Source: Diphasiastrum complanatum
Taxonomy: Eukaryota > Streptophyta > Lycopodiopsida > Lycopodiales > Lycopodiaceae
DNA length: 64,000 bases
Direction of reading: 5' to 3'
Assembly (NCBI GenBank): GCA_029204225.1
Contig: CM055094.1
Location: forward strand, 71,482,378-71,546,377
In this document: positions 56,702 to 64,000 of the stretch, in pieces
How positions within the stretch are numbered: the stretch's first letter is position 1
Layout of the letters: each line of letters begins with the position of its first letter
Made by a program: the position numbers and the translations under genes
Notes under the pieces: generated by a model
The model's input: only the letters and a program-made list of their open reading frames with translations
Told to the model about the DNA's origin: nothing
The model's database searches: none

Positions 56702-56817
56702 CACTACTTGCAATCAACCAACGGGGTTGGGCTCAACTGGTTAGCTTGGCATCCAAAGTTTCTTTGGTCCCAGGTTCGAGCCTCCCCTTGGAAACCAAGA
56801 AGCACTACTTGCAATCA
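56702..56817 (+). mobile_element. tRNA-derived SINE-like insertion with 15-bp target duplication
   Basis: The insert 56717-56802 (86 bp) has an A-box-like GGGCTCAACTGGTTAGC and a B-box GGTTCGAGCC about 37 bases later, the internal promoter of RNA polymerase III. CACTACTTGCAATCA flanks it at 56702-56716 and 56803-56817 but is single in copies A1 and A2. It has no poly-A tail and is shorter than most SINEs, so it may be truncated or a tRNA retroposon. It cannot be a working tRNA: no full cloverleaf is seen. Confidence 0.85.
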
Positions 56818-57297
56818 CGTCTCAGATGCTAGTATATCATGATTTTCCTTATAATTCTGGTTTCTGTTGTGTTCTTGAATGTATGAATGAACATGCAGGA
56901 TAGTTTTGCTATAGTAGCCGGGCATACGCAGTCTGGAATAGTTTATTTGTATGTGCACGAGAGCATGGTCCGTACATGATTTTCCTTGAATTAAACAATT
57001 GATATTTATCTTAACTTTCACATGAGGTTTGTGTGCTAGTTTGAAGACCTTTGCCAAAGGTGGCCTAATTGATGGTCCTAGTCACTTTCTTTTACGGATG
57101 ATTCTGAGTAGTAGGCACAGGACAATTTGGTTATGCAAATTTTTCAATTGAAGCAATAAAGATTATGCATTAGTTGTTGAAGAATCTTGCAAAATCTAGT
57201 GCTAACATTCCCTTGATAGAAGGTTATTGATTTCAAAGTCTGTGTTTGTTTGATAAATGTAGCTTTTTATTTCTGAAACTTTTTTTGTTATTCACAG

Positions 57298-57566
57298 GAA
57301 ACTGTTCATAAACATTGTCACAAGGTTGATGAAGACTGCATAAGTATGTGCAAAGATGAAACGATGAAAGATGAATAAGGAAAGATGGTGTATCAGTTTC
57401 AGCTGATGGTTCTATTGACAAAGACACTCCACAATTCGAACACAAGATTGTCATGCATGAATAGAAGAACTACACACCTCACAAATCACTATATAAAAAT
57501 TGGGGCTTGATTGCTTCTAATGCTATCTACTGTATCTGGAGCATGCACGATGTGGCTTATATCGAG
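57298..57566 (+). pseudogene. exon-like block, copy 3
   Basis: 269 bp with the same splice borders and the same TAA/frame lesion as copies 1 and 2. Confidence 0.45.
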
Positions 57567-58338
57567 GTAAGTTTCCTTATATAAGGCTTATTGTATTCAT
57601 CTCTCCTATGTGTTGGTGAACAAGTTAAAGAGCTGTGCAATAGTTTAGATTTTGGCTCTAACATACCTTTCTGTGACACCTTTTTTTGTAGTTGTTAAAT
57701 GGCATTTAAAAAAGCTTGTTATGTATTGGCACTAGTTGCACTCTAATATCACTAAACTTATATGTACTATTGTATAATTTGGACTTTCAATAAACTCAAT
57801 GTTCAAGTATGTTGATCATATAAGATGCTGATATTCGAGTACTATTAGTGCTAATGCAACTAATTGGAAGCAAAGTTAAGTTTTGTTCAAGATGTTGCTA
57901 ATATGAGAATTCCATGGATTCCATTACATGTTTCTTTATTTTGAAATATTTATCTTTCTTCACACAAAAGCCCTCTTCCACTAGTGAACCCAATGAAACT
58001 ATGCCAATTGTGCAGATTTTCTCATTGTGGGTGGTGAGCTCTCAACGAATATCAGGTAGTGAATAGTGGCTTGCAAGTGTCGTTTTGTAATTTTTACCAT
58101 GCGGTAGTCCAGTAATACTATATTTTTCAATGATGTCGTTGATCAATTATTGTGCTTATTTCTTTTCATTTGGTGATGAAAGAACTAAAAAACAAACTCA
58201 AACTTCATTTAGCACTTGCATTCTATGGGAATGGAAAAAAAACATAGCTGCTAGTTTATGACTAGTCAAGTACATTTGTTCCTCTTTTTTTCAAGGCCTG
58301 ACTTTCCACAAAGTGTGGAACAGTCTTTGAAGTTTGTT

Positions 58339-58488
58339 GATTACTTCTCTGCTCTCGTAGCTAAGTGGAATACGCTTAGCATGATCATCACATTAGAAGC
58401 TATGTTTGGATGGAATCTACACCGAATGGATGTGAAATTAGCATTCCTTAATGGGGAACTCAAGGAGGAAGCTATATGCAACAATTAG
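58339..58488 (+). pseudogene. Copia reverse transcriptase scrap, copy 3
   Basis: Duplicate of 20309-20458, reading VAKWNTLSMII then HRMDVKLAFLNGELKEEA. Confidence 0.85.
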
Positions 58489-58528
58489 AAATCAGTTTTG
58501 ATCTGATTCATTATTATAAGCTTCAAAT

Positions 58529-58946
58529 GTGATACTATAATAAATGTACAGTTAGTCAGTTTACTGTTTTAAGTAGTGACCGGGATGTGACCCATCATTG
58601 ACTTATCAGTCGGGCACTTGTCCCGTAGACGGCTACTTGGGTTAGCTGAGTAGCCACACATAGGAAAAATTAGCCAGTACAAAGTTATATACAGTATACG
58701 ATATACTCGAGGGCATGTCTCGAGTTTGTTGGTCGAATTTGGCCATATCAGGCCTGAACTTTGTAGGTGGTAGGCCAGTTTTAGGACACCTGTCTTTGTC
58801 ATGTAGGTTGTGTTTCCTATATGTACAGTGTTCTTTGTAATGTACATAGCTTTTGTTGTGCCATCTTTGAGAGCTTGTGAGGAGTGTCTATGGTGATTGA
58901 TTGATGTGATCTGCATACTGCACTAGATCCTAACAAGATTTCAACA
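58529..58946 (+). repeat. probable 5' LTR of decayed gypsy element, copy 3
   Basis: Duplicate of 20499-20915; the right border is fixed by the primer-binding site and the left border is uncertain. Confidence 0.55.
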
Positions 58947-58958
58947 TGGTATCAGAGC
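58947..58958 (+). promoter_or_regulatory. primer-binding site, copy 3
   Basis: TGGTATCAGAGC after ...CAACA. Confidence 0.85.
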
Positions 58959-61060
58959 GGAAGGGTGAAGCAGGTATGCACGATCCGATGGAGCTATGGG
59001 ATAGTGTCTTTCACCAAGAATAACGGCACGAGAAGTGTCTCTAGAGAGAGGACTCCATACGGGGTATCGGCAGTTTGGATGACAGGAGACAGCAAAGTTC
59101 CTTCGATCAGAGCTTCGAGGAAGATCAAAACGATCGTCGTAACAGGGAGAAACGCATTTGGGGGAGATTTTATTACCATTCTATCGAGCGGATGCGAGTG
59201 ACCTAGTGATGGGCTACATTCGTCATTTGGGTACCGTAGGGCCAAATTTGGGGCAATTTTTGGCTAGTGAAACCTGCTACAAGGTGGTACGATGAGGCAT
59301 AATCATTTATAAATCATTATTGCTTACTTCTAATAGGGTAACAGGGTGTTTGGAAGCGGTAAATGCAGTATGGGGGCGAATGGTAGTGGAATTGTGTGGA
59401 GAAAGCTAGTTTTGGCGACCAAAGTGCAGTTTGGCGACATGACTACTCATCATTGGCGACAATTTTGAGAAAGCTATCGCAAGTGAGAGGTAGGCATGCT
59501 ATGCCGGTTACAGGTGAAAAATTCTTGTGATCAGGTTCAACTCTTGGGGTTAGAACCAAACAACGTCAAGTGGCATTTTGGAGGAACGCTCTCACAGGTA
59601 TGATCGGTAGTGGCATTGTCGAGTCAGGTGATAGCTGCATTGACATCTAGCTAAGTCAAGTCAATTTGCCATATTATGATTGCATCAGAGATGTAGATTC
59701 CAGTGATAGCAGGGTGCAGATCATTTGGTTTGGGCCATGGAAGTTCTCATAGGTTCACTTGGAGGGATATTGGCATGCACAATCATGTGAGGGACTTGAT
59801 GGTGGCTTTGGAGTTCACTTCTCAATGTATTCTCAGGGAGTGGTTTGAAACCATTTACAGGAGCAGCTTGAAGGTAGCTTGGGGGAATACAGGTGGGCAC
59901 TACTCAAATCTTTGTGATCGGGGATGACATTGGAATACATGGTAAGGATAGACACTACAAGATGACATGGGATGATCACACAACTGATACTTTGGCGAGT
60001 GATCAGGTGAGTTGCATGGTTATATTCACAGTTGTCTCCAGGTTGCATCACATGTTGTTACTATCCATCATTATTTGGTAAGCAGGATGCAACTTTTGGT
60101 TAGATCCAGTTGGAGTCTAGTTGCACTACAGGTGGACAGATTCTTTGGGAGCTATCAGTGGGTAATGGATACTTGGTGATCAGATGGTACAAGGTACAGG
60201 GTGAGGTAGCTATCCTACCTGATATGCTATGGATCTTGGGTGAGTTGTTCATCATGATAGTGGATCTAGTTTGCATTCCCTTTGGTTTGGATTGACATGA
60301 TGGATGTGTGGTGAGATAGGCTCCTTGGTGGGAGGAGGCCTATGTACTGGTCAAATCAAAGTTGGCCACATCAAGCATGGGAAGTGGAGCCTGTATGAGA
60401 TGTAGGAGAAGCAAATCATCATCAGTATCTCTGGGAGATGGGTGAGCTACTCAGGTATAGCCTATGGTGAGTTTTGCATACATTCATTCACTGAGTCCTT
60501 GGTAGACTCTTGTGCTTGGAGCATGAGAAATGGATGGGGATCAACTTTCAGGACTTGTTGGACAGTTGGAAATGCTTGGACATGAGGGCATCTTGGTTAC
60601 AGGTGCAAGCGATGGTTGAGGACTTGATCTGATGACCAGTGGTGTAGCAGCAGATATAGAGGTGGCACATGTATTGGTACGACATGATACCATTCATGGG
60701 CAAGCCTTGGTCATGTATTTGACACTTCATCATTCGTGTTGGTTTGCATGAGTGTGTGTGGGCTTGCATGTTACCTTGTCACGAGGGTCTAGATCTGAGT
60801 CGGAGTTGTATGTGGTTGTGCATCTTTCCTTTAAAATCCTATATATGATAGATAGAAAGATTTCATAATTGATATAGAGAATATTAGTGTTCAAGTTGGA
60901 TGCTTCACTATCACTTATACCTATTTTACATAATGAGATGAGCAAAACTACATGAAGGAGTACATAGAATCCTAATGGATGGGTTCCTCCATGATTATGC
61001 CTATGATATCATTGTAGAATAGTAGCAACACACCTTTTTGGTTCTATTGCCATCTGGTTT
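58959..61060 (+). other. leader of decayed gypsy element, copy 3
   Basis: Matches the copy-2 leader but with about 960 bp missing at about 59980 (GATGATCACACAACTGATAC). No gene recognised. Confidence 0.5.
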
Positions 61061-61390
61061 GGGTTGTGTTGGGAATCTGGATTATAATAATTTTCAGTTG
61101 TGGGTGGAGTTACCATTGGTAAGCGAGGAAAGGGAACACATTACAATGGTAGTCAGAATATGTATCACAAGAATTTCAGGTTTGGGAGGATTTGATAAGA
61201 GCTTTTCTGAAGCGGTATCGAAAGGAGCATGAGGATGAAGAAATTTTAGATAAGCTTCAGGCGATTAAGCAGAAGAGGAAGGAGGATGTAGTGGCTTATG
61301 TCTAGTAGTCCAAAATACTTGAGAAAAGGCTTCAAGAACAATGTCTGAATGGCACATGACATTGTGCCATATGCAGTATGTACAATCACT
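61061..61390 (+). pseudogene. Ty3/gypsy gag remnant, copy 3
   Basis: Reads LIRAFLKRYRKEHEDEEILD and KQKRKEDVVAYV with stops, then jumps at about 61340 to sequence lying after the zinc knuckle in copy 2, so the basic stretch and knuckle are deleted. Confidence 0.75.
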
Positions 61391-62111
61391 AGACTAACGA
61401 TTGTAGGAGGTTGCAGACTGTTTGGACTATAGGAGCATTTGTGGTGCAAACACAGCAACAACAGCAACCCCAACCACAGTTGCAGCAACGTCCAATACCT
61501 TATCATCAAGGTTAACAAATGGAGCAATGGCCATTTCAAATACCAACACAATATTGACAAGATGTTTTGGAGGATGTTTGTTGTTTTGTAGCCAAATGGG
61601 GTATAGGTATTTTAATTGTGTCCCATATCATCAACAATTGGTCGGTAATTTAGAATGAGTATTGCCTCCACCTCGATTAAATAATTGTTTCAATGATCAT
61701 AATTTGAGGCACAACCATCATCAAAATCTTGGAGTAGGGAATGAACCAAAACAACAAGTACCTGTGCAAGTGGTAATGTTGAAGAATCGCAATTGATATG
61801 TCCAAGCGGTCACTTGCCATAGGGATGAAGGAAAAGCGATAAGGCAGGACATAACAGCTGAAGATTTGTGGATAAGTACAAGCCGAACATCCAACACTGA
61901 CATAAGTCAGATGGCTAAAGTTACACATGAGGGGTTACACCAATTGCAGCAAAATCAGGAACCCAATTCTTCTCGAAAATTGGTTGATATTGTGGTTGAT
62001 CAGATTGCTGACTTTGTCAATAATTATAAGTTTCAAGTTACGATAGGGCAGTTGATTCAGATTGCACCTTATTTAGCTGATTCAATATGCTCTAAATTGT
62101 TTGGATTCTAG
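61391..62111 (+). pseudogene. gag-protease linker region, copy 3
   Basis: Same linker as 24685-25437, including the glutamine-rich run and the SSRKLVDIVVDQIADFVNNY stretch; interrupted frames. Confidence 0.5.
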
Positions 62112-62129
62112 TGACCAGTAGAGTTACCA

Positions 62130-62890
62130 TCAGCATTGATCAGTACTATTGTGAATCAACAAAACATGATATTGTTCCGACATTGGAAATTAACATTTCA
62201 GGATCTTAATATCGGAGGTGTACATATTGATGGTGGAGTAGGAGTGGATATTATCTATGAGGAAACATACAACAAATTAAAAAATATACCATTTCAGAAA
62301 AGCCAACTTGTCTTCCGAATACATGGGATTCTCCAGTGGGGAAAATTCGGAAGGTTCCGGTAAGCATTAAAGGATTGAAATTATTATTGAATTTTGTGGT
62401 CATGAGGCTGCCTACATGAGCAGATGTGTATTTTGTTCTTTTGAGAAGACCCTGGTTATGATCTGTAAAAGCTGTGCATGACTAGGCAACATGAATTGTT
62501 ATCTATCTGAGGCAGGGGACCCTAGTACCAACAATGGATTTTCCATTGATACCTGTGCAACTGAATGAACAATTTCAAAGGTGGTTTAGATTTGATTGGG
62601 AAGATTAACCCACCATCAAAGAATGTTCATCAACACATTGTGGTAGCCAAGGATCATGTGACCAAGTGGGCAGAGGTGAAAGCTTTGAGTGATAACACAA
62701 CTAGATCCATAACCGGGTATCTTACTAAAGCAGGTGCTAAAGAAAGGGGGCTCCTGGCATGATTTTTTACAACCTACGTTATGGGCTAATCGCACTGCTT
62801 ACAAGATATCCACAAGTTTTACACCTACGAGGCATAGATACACCTTGAGACAATTGATACATAGCCAGACCCCTTAGAGACTAGTACGAG
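62130..62890 (+). pseudogene. protease and integrase scraps, copy 3
   Basis: IDGGVGVDIIYEETYNKLK (protease-like), then FKGGLDLIGKINPPSKN, HIVVAKDHVTKWAEVKALSD (integrase core start) and, after another deletion, TLWANRTAYKISTSFTPTR from the C-terminal part of gypsy integrase at about 62776-62832. RT and RNase H are missing as in copy 2, so that loss predates the duplication. Confidence 0.8.
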
Positions 62891-62935
62891 TGGGGACGGT
62901 GAGGCCGGTGTTGGCGAACAAAGGCACCAAAGAAA

Positions 62936-64000
62936 TGATTGAAAAAAAAAAGCTTAACATTCGGACTTTGAAATTAGAAAAAATAAATTCAAAATTAAAA
63001 CTTCGAAAGTAAGAGTTTGAAGTGTGTCTTACTCTCTAACAATATGCAAGAGATTTTTTAGTTTTTTGTCAAATCGAGTCCTCTATTACTGGAATGATCA
63101 TAACAATATTGTTAGTGATCTAGATAACCAAAAAATCAATATTCTCAAAAAGATAAAAACAAGTTCTATCAACCTCTATAATTAGAATAGTAAACATGTC
63201 TAGAAAATCTATAGAAAGTAAATAAGCAAAATTTAAGCTACAAAAAAAATTGTCATAAATTCTTCGATACTAGTCCAAATGACCTAATTTTGCTTCTCTT
63301 ACCAAATTAAACCTCAAACTTATCCGTAGAATAATATGTAAATAGAAAACAAAATATTATTCCAAAAAATGAACCAAAAATGTTTAAAACTCTCAAAGCT
63401 AAACATTAGCAAAAAAAAACCTCATGAAAATAAACAAAACTCATATGAGATTATAGTCGTATTGAACAAAATAATTTATGGATCTTAAGTTCTAATTACA
63501 CAAATTTCATTTGCCAAACCTTTAGTCAAAGCCAAAAAAACAAAAAAATACAAACAACCATCACATGTATGTTGAAAAAAACAACCATAACATCTATGTC
63601 GAAAAGAACAAAAGATAGGTATAATCATGACAAACCTTATGGTTGTATCCTAGTTGCGAATGCCACCTCATATTCTCTCCCTACGCTTTATAGGTTAATC
63701 CTATCGAGGGGAAATTAGAGCCTTGCACCCTTTAACAGGAAGAAATCAAGGGTTACATCCCTTCCTAGGTTTGGAATGTTTAGCATTCACCTCTTTTCTT
63801 TTTGCATTCAATCCTTGGTAGTACAATTGAATGTGTGTGTTTGTAAAATGTGTGTGTGTGTGCACTTTTGTGTCTGTATATATATTTATATATTTATTTG
63901 TGTATGTGTGTGCGTATATCAACAAGATCAAAGGTATCTGAAATGTCTACTAAATTTAATCGGCTCATTATGTGAATCTCTCTCTCTCTCTCTCTCTCTC
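62936..64000. other. AT-rich tail of block A3 with TC tract at the window end
   Basis: Matches 25976-26950. It has about 120 bp at 63285-63405 missing from copy 2. The TC repeat starts at 63977 and is cut by the window end. Confidence 0.6.

Larger units (their letters stand above)
56497..64000. repeat. large duplicated block A, copy 3
   Basis: Collinear with 18560-27072 and runs off the window in the TC tract. It has a SINE-like insertion at 56717, lacks about 960 bp of leader and about 410 bp of gag, but keeps an integrase part that copy 2 lost. Confidence 0.9.

Noticed and set aside
56719-56800. Possible tRNA gene
   Set aside because: A- and B-box-like words are present, but there is no complete cloverleaf and a 15-bp target duplication flanks it, so a SINE-like insert fits better.

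Overview
The window looks like nuclear DNA of a land plant with a large, repeat-filled genome. The evidence is: LTR retrotransposons with plant-type Copia and chromovirus domains, primer-binding sites matching plant initiator-Met tRNA (TGGTATCAGAGC) in every element where one is visible, a tRNA-derived SINE-like insertion, and exons of an AINTEGUMENTA/WRINKLED-type AP2 gene. The sequence does not let me name the species. No rRNA, free-standing tRNA, CRISPR array or bacterial-style operon was seen. I see no convincing intact host gene.

Layout. 1-5.9 kb is a minus-strand Copia element (Copia-1) cut by the window edge, with a well kept gag and RNase H but an unusual central pol. 5.9-7.9 kb has nothing recognisable. 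7.9-11.1 kb holds repeat units B1 and A1, which recur at 18.6-20.0 kb and 47.7-58.0 kb. 11.2-15.7 kb is a patchwork of decayed gene pieces: transposase-like exons, tandem arrays and four AP2-gene exons with stops. 15.7-18.3 kb has repeats C1 and D1 and a GC-rich foldback. 18.6-27.1 kb (copy A2) carries a decayed Ty3/gypsy element and ends in a 147-bp TC tract; 56.5-64.0 kb (copy A3) is its duplicate with different deletions. 28.2-29.4 kb is repeat D2. 30.9-36.7 kb is a complete Copia element (Copia-2) with identical LTRs, a 5-bp target duplication and one intact 1311-residue Gag-Pol frame. 36.7-42.9 kb is a graveyard of Copia pol pieces and fragments of a further LTR element. 42.9-44.2 kb is a broken, apparently intronless gene. 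44.5-47.7 kb is repeat C2 plus the truncated Copia-3 and a stray Copia-1 LTR piece. 49.7-55.9 kb is a nearly complete Ty3/gypsy chromovirus (minus strand) with an intact protease-RT-RNase H-integrase-chromodomain frame but no gag, inserted inside repeat B3.

How it fits together. The repeats let one read insertion history directly: the uninterrupted 9.4-9.9 kb copy shows the empty sites of the chromovirus, of a 378-bp MITE-like element and of an 86-bp SINE-like element that are present only in the right-hand copy. Copia-2 is the only element that looks able to move by itself; it could in principle supply proteins to related defective copies, but that is inference. Three Copia LTR groups share a TTCACACGTGTGAA-type G-box palindrome.
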